Shown here: piece by piece, positions 14,939-22,743 of the stretch
Position numbering within the stretch: the stretch's first letter is position 1
Layout: each line of letters starts with the position of its first letter
NCBI GenBank assembly: GCA_035939775.1
Contig: DASZFO010000356.1
Span: 1 to 34,144 of the forward strand
Direction: 5' to 3'
Source: Pirellulales bacterium
GTDB taxonomy: Bacteria; Planctomycetota; Planctomycetia; Pirellulales; DATAWG01
Length of the DNA stretch: 34,144 bases
Notes under the pieces: generated by a model
Database searches by the model: none
What the model was told of the DNA's origin: nothing
What the model saw: the letters and a program-made list of their open reading frames with translations, nothing else
Position numbers and translations under genes: made by a program

Positions 14939-14957
14939 ACTGCGGCGAGCGTGTCAA
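14930..14957 (-). promoter_or_regulatory. Sigma70-type promoter of the GntR/ABC operon
   Basis: Read on the minus strand: TTGACA (14957-14952), a 16-base spacer and TATTAT (14935-14930). The -35 is a perfect consensus. The -10 lies inside the palindrome at 14917-14938, so a bound repressor would block polymerase directly. Confidence 0.7.
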
Positions 14958-14978
14958 GGGGTGGTATATTGAGAATCA

Positions 14979-15038
14979 GTAGGTCAGGCTTCTAGCCTGA
15001 CGAATCTCGGTGGAAGTCAGGCTAGAAGCCTGACCTAC
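14979..15038. repeat. GTAGGTCAGGCTT hairpin repeat, copy 2
   Basis: A 60-base element. Its 23-base arms, beginning GTAGGTCAGGCTTCTAGCC, are perfect inverted repeats. It has the same orientation as copy 1 at 14387-14446. The two copies bracket the GntR gene and its promoter. It also lies in the leader of the downstream plus-strand Rieske gene. Confidence 0.92.
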
Positions 15039-15079
15039 GCGAAACGGCCGCTTTACCACGGCTGTCGCGAGGAGAAATG

Positions 15080-16846
15080 ATGTCCGCCCAACAGCCAGCC
15101 ACTGACCGCTTGATCTTTGTGGCCGATCTAGCGGAACTACGAGAGCGGAAGGTTGTGGTCGTGCAGGGGCCTGACCGCCCGATTGCCGTCTTTGCGCATG
15201 GAGACACAGTTTCGGCCGTGGACAACCGCTGCCCGCATCTTGGCTTTCCGCTGCACCGCGGGACGGTGGAGGACGGCATTCTCACTTGCCATTGGCATCA
15301 TGCCCGGTTCGATCTGGCGAGCGGCTGCACGTTTGATCTCTGGGCCGACGACGTGCAGCGATACGAGGTCGTGGTTCGCGGCGGGCGGGTCTTCGTCGAT
15401 GTCGGCGGGGCGCGTCTCGATCCCCGCAGCCATTACGAGCGCCGCCTCCGCGAAGGGCTGGAACAGGACATTGACCTCATTCAATCCAAATCGGTCATCG
15501 GGCTACTGGAAATGGGAGTCGAGCCGAGCGCGATCGTCCGCGAGACGGCGCTCTTCGGCGTGGCCAACCGCGATGATTGGGCCTCGGGGCTCACTTCGCT
15601 CACGGCCCTGGCGAACCTCGCGCACCATCTCGACCGACACACGGCCTTCCTGGCGATCTGTCAGGGCGCGCGCCGCGTTGCTTCCGATTGCGATGGCCAG
15701 CCGCCGCGCCGCGAGCGCCGGCCGCTCGAAACGGCCGACCTCGAATTCGCAACGCTCAAGCGCTGGTTCCGCTATTGGACGCTGGTGCGCCATCGCGACG
15801 GCGCGGAGCGCACGCTGCTCACGGCGATCCGCAACGGCGCCTCGCCGGCCGATCTGGCCGATATGCTCTTCGCCGCAGCCACCGACCGCTTTTACGCCGA
15901 CAGCGGCCACGTGCTCGATTTCGCCAACAAGACGTTTGAGCTGCTGGACCTGATCGGCTGGGAGCATGCCGAGGCCGTGCTGCCGGCGATCGTGCCGCAA
16001 TTGGTCTCGGCCCGCGGCGGCGAAGAGCAGAACGCCTGGCGGCATCCGCAAGACCTCGTGCCGGTGCTGCGCGGCGTCGAGCAGCAACTTTCAGAATTGG
16101 TCGAGCGCGGCCGCGGCAAATCGTGGGACGACGTGCTCGGCCTGTCGAGCGCGCTCTGGGATGACGATCCGCTGAAGATCATCGAAGCTCTCAAGCAGGC
16201 GATTGTTGGCGGTGCTCGCCCGGAGCAGCTTTCGCAGGCCTTGGCCCATGCCGCGGCGTTGCGGATTGCGCGGTTCGGCACAGCCAATGAATTCGGCGAT
16301 TGGATCACGGCGCTGCACAGCTTCAGCTTTGCCCACGCGCTCGATTGCGTGCTCCGCCGCGCGCCGTCGCTGGAAATCCTGCGCGGCGTGTTTCACGGGG
16401 CGATCTCCGTCTATCTCGACCGATTTCTGAACATCCCGCCGGCGCCCATGCCCGGAGAGCGGCGGCCGCTGGACGACGAGCCGAGCGGCGCCGACGAGCT
16501 GCGGCAGCGTTTCCTTGATCTGCTCGACGAGCGGCACGAAGTGGAGAGTGCCGCGCGAGTGGTTGCTCGCTATCTGCACCTCGGCCATCCGGTTGGGCCG
16601 CTCATCGACACGTTCACTCTCGCCGCCGTGCGCGAGGATGCTGATTTTCACAGTTTCCAAGTGCTCGAGGCCGCCGTCCGGCAGTACGAGCGCTGGCCGA
16701 ACGGCTCCGAGCGCGACCACTTTCTGATCGCGGCCGCCCGTTTCCTGGCCGCCCATTCGCCGACCCAACGCACGCAATTGCAAACGGCGGAGGTCGCACT
16801 GCGGCTGCATCGCGGCGACGGACTCTACGAGGCGGATTACGAGTAG
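15080..16846 (+). CDS. Rieske [2Fe-2S] domain protein with large C-terminal helical region
   Basis: A 588-residue protein. An N-terminal Rieske domain occupies about residues 10-110, with ligands C51-x-H53 (CPHLG) and C70-x2-H73 (CHWHH), in the ferredoxin-like arrangement found in dioxygenase ferredoxins and nitrite reductase small subunits. The remaining ~470 residues are mostly helical and rich in Ala, Leu, Arg and His (for example SLTALANLAHHLDRHTAF and DRFYADSGHVLDFANKTFELL). They match no catalytic family I can name, though similar Rieske fusions are common in planctomycetes. The ATG at 15080 is preferred to the one at 15077 because GAGGAG at 15069-15074 then has normal spacing. An oxidoreductase gene follows after seven bases, suggesting an electron-transfer pair. 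Confidence 0.85.
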   Translation: MSAQQPATDRLIFVADLAELRERKVVVVQGPDRPIAVFAHGDTVSAVDNRCPHLGFPLHRGTVEDGILTCHWHHARFDLASGCTFDLWADDVQRYEVVVRGGRVFVDVGGARLDPRSHYERRLREGLEQDIDLIQSKSVIGLLEMGVEPSAIVRETALFGVANRDDWASGLTSLTALANLAHHLDRHTAFLAICQGARRVASDCDGQPPRRERRPLETADLEFATLKRWFRYWTLVRHRDGAERTLLTAIRNGASPADLADMLFAAATDRFYADSGHVLDFANKTFELLDLIGWEHAEAVLPAIVPQLVSARGGEEQNAWRHPQDLVPVLRGVEQQLSELVERGRGKSWDDVLGLSSALWDDDPLKIIEALKQAIVGGARPEQLSQALAHAAALRIARFGTANEFGDWITALHSFSFAHALDCVLRRAPSLEILRGVFHGAISVYLDRFLNIPPAPMPGERRPLDDEPSGADELRQRFLDLLDERHEVESAARVVARYLHLGHPVGPLIDTFTLAAVREDADFHSFQVLEAAVRQYERWPNGSERDHFLIAAARFLAAHSPTQRTQLQTAEVALRLHRGDGLYEADYE

Positions 16847-16853
16847 CCTCTTA

Positions 16854-17903
16854 TTGATTTATGGCGCGAATGGCTACACCGGCGAGTTGATCGCGCGGGA
16901 GGCGGTGCGGCGCGGGATGCAGCCGATTCTCGCAGGTCGCAGTTCAGAGGCGATCGGCCGCCTCGCCGCCGAGTTGAATTGCCCGAGCCGATCATTCGCG
17001 CTAGGGTCCGCCGCGGCGACTGCAGCGCATCTGGCCGGAGTCCGCGTGGTGCTGAATTGCGCCGGGCCGTTTTCGGCCACCGCCGGGCCGATGATCGAGA
17101 CTTGTCTGACCGCCAAGGTCAATTACTTGGACATCACCGGCGAGATCGATGTCATTGAAGCAGCGGCCCGGTTGCACGAGCGGGCTGTCGCGGCCGGGAT
17201 CGCGATCATCCCGGCCGTCGGTTTCGACGTTGTGCCGAGCGACTGCCTGGCGGCTATGCTCGCGGCGGCTCTTCCCTCGGCCACGCACCTGCAACTGGCC
17301 TTCACCGGTGGGCCGATCAGCCGCGGCACGGCGAAGACCCTGCTGGACGTGCTTCCGCACGGTGGCCGAGTGCGCATCGATGGCCAGATTCGCCGCGTGC
17401 CCATTGCGTGGAAGACTCTTGAAGTGCCGTTTCCGAAGCGAAAGCGTTCCGCGGTCACAGTCCCCTGGGGAGACGTGGCCAGCGCATTTCATTCGACCGG
17501 CATCCCGAACATCGAGGTCTATGTGGCGATGCCACTGCCAGAGATTCGCCGAATGCGGCGGATGAAGTGGCTCCTGCCGCTATTGAGGTTTGGTCCGTTT
17601 CGTTGGATCTTGCAACGCGTAATTGAGTCGCGAATCACCAGTCCGTCGGCTGCCCAGCGCGAGGGGCAACAAGCGTCGCTGTGGGGTCGAGCCAGCGATG
17701 CGGCCGGCAGATCGGTCGAGGCAACGCTCGTCGTTCACAGCGGCTACAAGTTGACCGCGCTTACCGCGCTGGCCAGCGCCGATCGCGTTCTCGCGGGCAA
17801 TGTTCCCCTCGGATTCTCGACGCCATCGCGTGCTTTTGGGAAAGAGTTCATCCTGTCGATTGCCGGAACAGAATTGAAAAGGAGCGATCGACTCACCAAG
17901 TGA
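16854..17903 (+). CDS. Saccharopine dehydrogenase-like NAD(P)-binding oxidoreductase
   Basis: A 349-residue protein with an N-terminal Rossmann motif GANGYTGELIAREAVRRG (4-21), then AGRSSEAIGRLAAEL and the FVLNCAGPFS-like segment VVLNCAGPFSATAGP. Next come YLDITGEIDVIE and AVGFDVVPSDCLAAMLA. This is the pattern of saccharopine-dehydrogenase-family trans-acting enoyl reductases and similar lipid or sugar oxidoreductases. The substrate cannot be inferred. The TTG at 16854 is the only start near the glycine motif, and reading is open upstream into the Rieske gene, so a slightly earlier non-ATG start is possible. The gene converges with the sugar transporter gene and overlaps it by 11 bases. Confidence 0.85.
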   Translation: MIYGANGYTGELIAREAVRRGMQPILAGRSSEAIGRLAAELNCPSRSFALGSAAATAAHLAGVRVVLNCAGPFSATAGPMIETCLTAKVNYLDITGEIDVIEAAARLHERAVAAGIAIIPAVGFDVVPSDCLAAMLAAALPSATHLQLAFTGGPISRGTAKTLLDVLPHGGRVRIDGQIRRVPIAWKTLEVPFPKRKRSAVTVPWGDVASAFHSTGIPNIEVYVAMPLPEIRRMRRMKWLLPLLRFGPFRWILQRVIESRITSPSAAQREGQQASLWGRASDAAGRSVEATLVVHSGYKLTALTALASADRVLAGNVPLGFSTPSRAFGKEFILSIAGTELKRSDRLTK

Positions 17904-20043
17904 CGGCGTCGATGTTGTCCTTATTGAACGCGACCGGGGCGCCGAGAATAATGTTGTCGCCTTCGATTTCGAGCTTGCCGAGGCGGCCGGCGGCGAACGA
18001 TTTGTCCCCCGGCTTGAGCGCGCCGCTGGCGAGCGCGTCGGCTGCCAAGACGGTCGCGTAGCCAAGGTCCATCGTGTTCCAGAGGATCACGGTCTCGGTG
18101 ATCCCCTCGTGGACATAGGTCTTGTTGTCCCTGGGCAATCCCAGTCCGACGACTTTCACGTCGGTGCGGCCCGATTGCTTCACCGCCTCGGCCGCGCCGG
18201 GCACGGCAGGGGAGCAGATGGCCATGATCAGCTTCACTTTCGGGTAGGCGTTCAAGATCGCCGTGGCCTCCTGCTTCGCCTTGTCTTGCTTGTCGTCGCA
18301 AGGGCGGAGCACGGCCATCTTGATCTGCGGATACTTTTCCGCCCGCCGGGCTTCGATCCGCTTCTGCCATTCGATCATGTTCGCCGCCGTGAGCGAGGCC
18401 GTGATGATCGCAAACTCCCCTTCGCCGTTCATCACTCGGGCCGCATTATCCATGAGGGCTCGGCCGATGCCGTCGGGCGTGGCCTGGTTGACGAAGAAAT
18501 CGCGAGCGTCGGGATCGGCGTCGGAATCCCAGGTGACGATTTTGATGCCGCGGTCGCGAGCGCGGCGCAGGGCGGTGGAAATCCCCTCGCGGTTTTCGAC
18601 TGCCACGGCGATCACGTCCACGCCGCGGGTGATCCAAGTCTCGACGATCTCGTTCTGCTTGGCGGGGTCCGGCTCGCGCGGGCCGTCCCACAACAGCTTG
18701 ACGTTTAACTGCCGAGCCGCCTCCTCGGCGCCCGCTTGGCAGGCGATGAAGTAGGCATTTCCCTTGCTCTTCGGCATCATCGCGATCGTGAGCGGCTTAC
18801 GTTTGGCCGAGTCGCCCGCACGTTCGGTTGTTTCGCCATTCTGCGGCTTCGCGGAATCCGTGGCGCCCGGCGAAGAACTTCCCGATTCCTTCGGCAGTGA
18901 ACGGACCAGCAGCCAATTGCTCGCGGCAATGATCACGGCTCCGAGCAAGATCACGCAACTCAACGCAGCCACTTGTGAGTTCTTCATCGACGATTCCTCG
19001 GGGATGATTTTGGATTGTGGATTGTGGATATTGGATTGTTGTGCCGTGCCGCCTTGCGAAGTCCTTGCCGTCGAATCCAAAATCCGTACCACGATCGTAA
19101 CCAACAGCAGCACGCCCGTCATGATCCCGGCCAATTCCGACGGCAGGTCCGAAAGCTGGAGGCCTTTCTTGAGGACCGAGATGATTAGCAATCCGAGCAG
19201 CGTGCCGGGCACGGTGCCGCGGCCGCCGAAGATCGACGTGCCCCCCAGCACCACCGCCGTGATCGCCAGCAATTCATAGCCGGTGCCGGCGTCTGACTTG
19301 GCTTGGCCCAGGTGGGCGACATAGACGATCGACGCCACGCCGGCGGTCACTCCGCTGAGTAGATACACGAGAACAATTCGCCGCTGGACCGGAATCCCGG
19401 CGTAGCGGGCGCCCTCGGGCGAAAAGCCGATGGCAACGAGAGCCCGGCCGATGATCGTGCGGTGCATCAGCAACCAGAAACCGGCGATCGCGAGAAGAAA
19501 CAGCGGGAGCTGAGCCGGAAGGAGATCGAAAACGTAGCCGTTGCCCAAGAACAGAAATGGGTGCTTGAGCGGGACGGTGAAATTCTGCACTCCGCCGGTG
19601 ATACCTTCCGCCAGCCCGCGAAATAGCGACATCGACCCGAGCGTCACGATCAGCGGTGGGATCCTAAGCCGCGTGATCAGCAGGCCATTCAGCAGGCCGG
19701 CGGTGGTTCCCACCGCGAGCGCCCCAATGATCGCGCCGGCCAAACCGGGCGCGAAGCCGATCGCGCTATGAAAGTCTTTGTCGAGCCACAGCTTTCCAAA
19801 GACCACGGCGCATAGCCCCATCAGCGAGCCGACGGAAAGATCGATTCCGCCGCTGATGATCACCGGCGTCAGGGCCAGCGCCAGCAACCCGATCTCGACG
19901 CTCACGCGAAGAACTTCAAATGCGTTTTCACTGCGCAGAAAGTTCGTGCCGATGGCAGAGAACAAAGCGATCTCGAGCGCCAGCACCATGATCAACATGA
20001 GTTGCTGACTCGATGCGCCGCGCGAGTTTGATTTCGTCAACAT
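17893..20043 (-). CDS. Sugar ABC permease fused to sugar-binding protein (rhamnose-type)
   Basis: A 716-residue fusion. Residues 1-352 are an RbsC-type permease, with about ten helices, the ISGGIDLSVGSLMGL motif near 63-77 and GGTSIFGGRGTVPGTLLG. Residues 353-716 are a complete periplasmic binding protein of the RhaS/LsrB type: a membrane anchor (SCVILLGAVIIAASNWLLV), a polar linker, then LTIAMMPKSKGNAYFIACQAGAEEAA and VDVIAVAVENREGISTALRRARDRG. The joint is encoded by an AATCCACA-type repeat with no stop codon. An internal ATG at 18987 has a GAGGAA site six bases upstream, so the binding protein could also be made alone. Topology allows the fusion: a cytoplasmic permease C-terminus, then the anchor, then the periplasmic domain. 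It is the last gene of the rhaA operon. Confidence 0.85.
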   Translation of the reverse strand: MLTKSNSRGASSQQLMLIMVLALEIALFSAIGTNFLRSENAFEVLRVSVEIGLLALALTPVIISGGIDLSVGSLMGLCAVVFGKLWLDKDFHSAIGFAPGLAGAIIGALAVGTTAGLLNGLLITRLRIPPLIVTLGSMSLFRGLAEGITGGVQNFTVPLKHPFLFLGNGYVFDLLPAQLPLFLLAIAGFWLLMHRTIIGRALVAIGFSPEGARYAGIPVQRRIVLVYLLSGVTAGVASIVYVAHLGQAKSDAGTGYELLAITAVVLGGTSIFGGRGTVPGTLLGLLIISVLKKGLQLSDLPSELAGIMTGVLLLVTIVVRILDSTARTSQGGTAQQSNIHNPQSKIIPEESSMKNSQVAALSCVILLGAVIIAASNWLLVRSLPKESGSSSPGATDSAKPQNGETTERAGDSAKRKPLTIAMMPKSKGNAYFIACQAGAEEAARQLNVKLLWDGPREPDPAKQNEIVETWITRGVDVIAVAVENREGISTALRRARDRGIKIVTWDSDADPDARDFFVNQATPDGIGRALMDNAARVMNGEGEFAIITASLTAANMIEWQKRIEARRAEKYPQIKMAVLRPCDDKQDKAKQEATAILNAYPKVKLIMAICSPAVPGAAEAVKQSGRTDVKVVGLGLPRDNKTYVHEGITETVILWNTMDLGYATVLAADALASGALKPGDKSFAAGRLGKLEIEGDNIILGAPVAFNKDNIDAVTW
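18985..18999 (-). promoter_or_regulatory. Internal ribosome-binding site and start for the binding-protein half
   Basis: On the minus strand, GAGGAA (18999-18994) precedes an in-frame ATG (18987-18985) by six bases. The ATG begins MKNSQVAALSCVILLGAV, a normal lipoprotein-free signal or anchor sequence. This is what a separate binding-protein gene would look like. Confidence 0.65.
19011..19041 (+). repeat. TGGATTGTGGATTG-type short repeat inside the fusion gene
   Basis: About four copies of TGGATTGT or TGGATATTGG in 31 bases. On the coding strand it reads as CAATCC/AATCCAC units and encodes QSNIHNPQSKI in the linker between the permease and the binding protein. The low-complexity sequence probably removed or replaced an original stop codon. 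Confidence 0.7.
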
Positions 20044-20085
20044 GCTGGGTGCTTCACCGCGTCACGATCTCCGCTCGCTCACGCT

Positions 20086-20105
20086 CCGGTTCGCAAGCGA
20101 ACCGG
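20086..20105. repeat. Palindrome CCGGTTCGC-AA-GCGAACCGG
   Basis: A perfect 9-base inverted repeat with a 2-base loop, between the two permease genes of the sugar transport operon. The rest of this 165-base gap holds degenerate GACCTCC repeats (about 20166-20202). Both are dispersed-repeat types; the hairpin could attenuate or stabilise the transcript of the distal gene. Confidence 0.75.
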
Positions 20106-20208
20106 CTAACGCGAGTCCTCTGGCCTCCGACACGATCCATTCCGCCGCAAGCGGCGAAGCTAACACGACCTCCGACCTCCAATTTCTGACCTCCGATCTC
20201 CGGCCATT

Positions 20209-21135
20209 TCACCGTTTCCGCCCGAGCCCGCCGGTCGCAACGGCCAGGAGGATGATCACCCCTTGCAGGGCCTTTTCCCAGGCGGCATCGATTTGTAGAA
20301 ACACGAATGCACTTCCGATCGTGCCGAGCAGCAACACTCCCAACAGGCTGCCGATCAGATTGCCGCGGCCGCCCGAAACCGTCGCTCCGCCGACGACCAC
20401 CGCGGCGATCACCTTGAACTCGAAATCTCGCCCAATGACCGGCTCGACGGTCGCGTCTTGGACCGCGCTCAGCAAGGCGGCTAGCCCGGTGAGCGCACCC
20501 ATCAGAACAAAGACGTTGAATACGACGCGTCGCGGCCGAATCCCCGCCAGCCGGGCCGCCTCCTCGTCGGAACCGGTCGCGTAGACAGCCCGCCCTGCCG
20601 CTAAATAGTTCATCGCAAGCAGGAACACCGCTAACACGCCGACCGCCAATTCCACGATTACGCGCTCGCCGCGCTGTTGCCCGAAACCCAGCCATTGGAA
20701 CTGATCAGAAAGATTGCGGACCTGCTCGCCGCTGCGACTCCAACCGAGCGATTCGCGCAGGATCACCATCGTGGCCAGCGTGACGACGATCGAAGGGAGC
20801 TTCAGCCCGGCCACCAGCGCGCCGTTCACGGCCCCTAATGCCATTCCGACCGCGATCGCCGCGGCGGCCACGAGCGGCGTCGGCCAGCCGCGCTCGGCCA
20901 AGAGCGCCGCCACGATCGCCGAAACGGAAAGCTGCCAGCCGATGGAAATGTCGATCTGCCGGGCGACGATCACGAGCGTCATCCCAACCGCCGCGACCAG
21001 GACGGGCGCGGAATAGACCAGCGTATTCCAGAACTGCCCGGTCGCATAGAAATCGGGGCGCGCGATCCAGAGCACCAACAGCAAGAGGGCATAAGCCCCG
21101 GCCACCGACAATTCGCGAAGGTGACGATGCATCAT
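20209..21135 (-). CDS. Sugar ABC transporter permease (RbsC/RhaP type)
   Basis: A 308-residue permease with about nine or ten helices. Family motifs are VARQIDISIGWQLS (about 58-71), GLKLPSIVVTLATMVILR (about 111-128) and VVGGATVSGGRGNLIGSLLG (about 252-271). It pairs with the permease half of the following fusion gene to form the heterodimeric membrane channel of a carbohydrate-uptake (CUT2) transporter. Its ATG overlaps the stop codon of the ATPase gene (ATGA at 21132-21135), so the two are translationally coupled. The company of rhaA makes L-rhamnose the likely substrate. Confidence 0.92.
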   Translation of the reverse strand: MMHRHLRELSVAGAYALLLLVLWIARPDFYATGQFWNTLVYSAPVLVAAVGMTLVIVARQIDISIGWQLSVSAIVAALLAERGWPTPLVAAAAIAVGMALGAVNGALVAGLKLPSIVVTLATMVILRESLGWSRSGEQVRNLSDQFQWLGFGQQRGERVIVELAVGVLAVFLLAMNYLAAGRAVYATGSDEEAARLAGIRPRRVVFNVFVLMGALTGLAALLSAVQDATVEPVIGRDFEFKVIAAVVVGGATVSGGRGNLIGSLLGVLLLGTIGSAFVFLQIDAAWEKALQGVIILLAVATGGLGRKR

Positions 21136-22739
21136 GCCGCCGACACTCCTTCGGTGTGCCCGAGCGCCTGGGCCAGCAGCTTCTCTTGCGTCGCCTCGGC
21201 CCGATCCAATGTGGCCACGATGGTGCCGGCGTGCATCACCGCGATCCGGTCGCTCATGCCGAGGATCTCCGGCATTTCGGACGAGATCATCACGATCGCC
21301 AAACCCTGCTGGGCGAGTTCACATAGTAGCCGATGAATCTCCGCCTTCGATCCGACGTCGATCCCCTGCGTCGGCTCGTCGACGATCAACACTTTCGGCT
21401 TGGTGGCCAGCCAGCGCGCGAGCGCTACCTTCTGCTGGTTGCCGCCGGACAGGTTTTCGACCGGGGCCTCGATCGACGCGGTCTTGATCCCGAGGCGGCT
21501 TACGAAAGTCTCCGCCACGGATCGCTCGCGCGACGAATCGAGCCAGCCCAGCGTCGAGATTCGCCGCAAGATGGCGAGCGTCGCGTTCGCTGCCACGGGC
21601 ATTTCCAGGATCACGCCATGCCGCCGCCGGTCTTCCGGCAGATAGGCGATCCCGAGTTCGACCGCCTGGGCCGGAGACGAAATCCTCACCGGTCGGCCGC
21701 CTAAGAGAATCTGCCCACGGTCGGCCGGCGTGATGCCAAATAGCACTCGCGCTAACTCCGTGCGTCCCGCGCCAACCAGACCGGCCAATCCGAGAATTTC
21801 ACCGGCCCGAACTTGAACCGACACGTCCCGCACTCCGGACTCGCGGCAATTCACTCCCCGCGCCTCGAAGAGCACTTCGCCCTGCGTTACTTCAATCTTC
21901 GGAAACACGGCGGACAGTTCGCGCCCGACCATCATTTGGATCAACTCGCCGCGGGAAACGTCCTTCATCGCGCGGGTGCCGACGAGCGCTCCATCGCGCA
22001 GGGCCGTCACGCGGTCGGCGATTTGCGCGAGTTCTTCCAATCGATGGGTGACATAGATGATTCCGACCCCTTGCGAGCGCAATTGCCGGATCACGCCGAC
22101 CAGATGCTCGACCTCGCGCTCGGAGAGCGAAGCCGTCGGCTCATCCATCACTAGAATCCTGGCGTCGGCCCCAAGCGCTCGGGCGATTTCGACCAATTGC
22201 TGCTCGGGCATCGAGAGCGTGCGGACATCGGCATCGGGACGAATCCGTGCCCCAATCCGCTCAAGCAATTCAGCCGCCCGCCGTCGCCGCCGGCCCCAGT
22301 TGATCCATCGCCACGCCCCGCCAAACCGCCGGGGACTGTCCCCTTTTTTGAAGCGGGCACCATCGCCAGATGGTCGGGAAAAAAAGGGGACTGTCCCCCT
22401 TTTCCCAGGCGGTTTTCGACCAGGCTCCAAGCCAATTGCAATATTCTCCGCAACCGACAGATCAGGAAACAGCGCCGGCTGCTGATAAATGGCCGCAATG
22501 CCAAGCCGCCGCGAAATGAGCGGATCGTTCGCTGCGACGAGCCGGCCACTGACTTCAAGCTCTCCGGCGTCCGGAGCTACGGCGCCGGTGATGATCTTGA
22601 TCAGCGTCGATTTGCCGGCCCCGTTCTCGCCGATGAGCCCGTGCATCTCGCCGGCGAATAGCTCGAACGAAACCCCCTTGAGGGCCCGCACGCCGCCGAA
22701 TGATTTGGCAATGCCGGTTGCCCGGAGCACGACATCCAT
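21132..22739 (-). CDS. Sugar ABC transporter ATPase (two-domain, RbsA/RhaT type) with in-frame repeat insertion
   Basis: A 535-residue CUT2 ATPase with two nucleotide-binding domains. First domain: Walker A GENGAGKST (37-45), signature LSMPEQ (175-180) and Walker B ILVMDEPTAS (195-204). Second domain: the degenerate Walker A LVGAGRTEL, LSGGNQQKV and VLIVDEPTQGIDVGSK. Residues about 105-139 (LEPGRKPPGKRGTVPFFSR...) are encoded by a GGGGAC-core dispersed repeat lying inside the gene. The normal family sequence resumes at WINWGRRRRRAAELLERIGARI. The insertion falls between the Q-loop region and the helical subdomain, a surface-exposed place, and the frame is intact, so the protein may still work. 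It starts four bases after the rhaA stop. Confidence 0.9.
   Translation of the reverse strand: MDVVLRATGIAKSFGGVRALKGVSFELFAGEMHGLIGENGAGKSTLIKIITGAVAPDAGELEVSGRLVAANDPLISRRLGIAAIYQQPALFPDLSVAENIAIGLEPGRKPPGKRGTVPFFSRPSGDGARFKKGDSPRRFGGAWRWINWGRRRRRAAELLERIGARIRPDADVRTLSMPEQQLVEIARALGADARILVMDEPTASLSEREVEHLVGVIRQLRSQGVGIIYVTHRLEELAQIADRVTALRDGALVGTRAMKDVSRGELIQMMVGRELSAVFPKIEVTQGEVLFEARGVNCRESGVRDVSVQVRAGEILGLAGLVGAGRTELARVLFGITPADRGQILLGGRPVRISSPAQAVELGIAYLPEDRRRHGVILEMPVAANATLAILRRISTLGWLDSSRERSVAETFVSRLGIKTASIEAPVENLSGGNQQKVALARWLATKPKVLIVDEPTQGIDVGSKAEIHRLLCELAQQGLAIVMISSEMPEILGMSDRIAVMHAGTIVATLDRAEATQEKLLAQALGHTEGVSAA
22323..22428. repeat. GGGGAC-core dispersed repeat, copy D, inside the ATPase gene
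   Basis: Two GGGGACTGTCCCC palindromes (about 22331 and 22387) flanked by AACCGCC on the left and a full arm on the right (minus strand GGAGCCTGGTCGAAAACCGC). The left outer arm is truncated compared with copies B and C. It is translated in frame on the minus strand. Confidence 0.9.
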
Positions 22740-22743
22740 CGGG

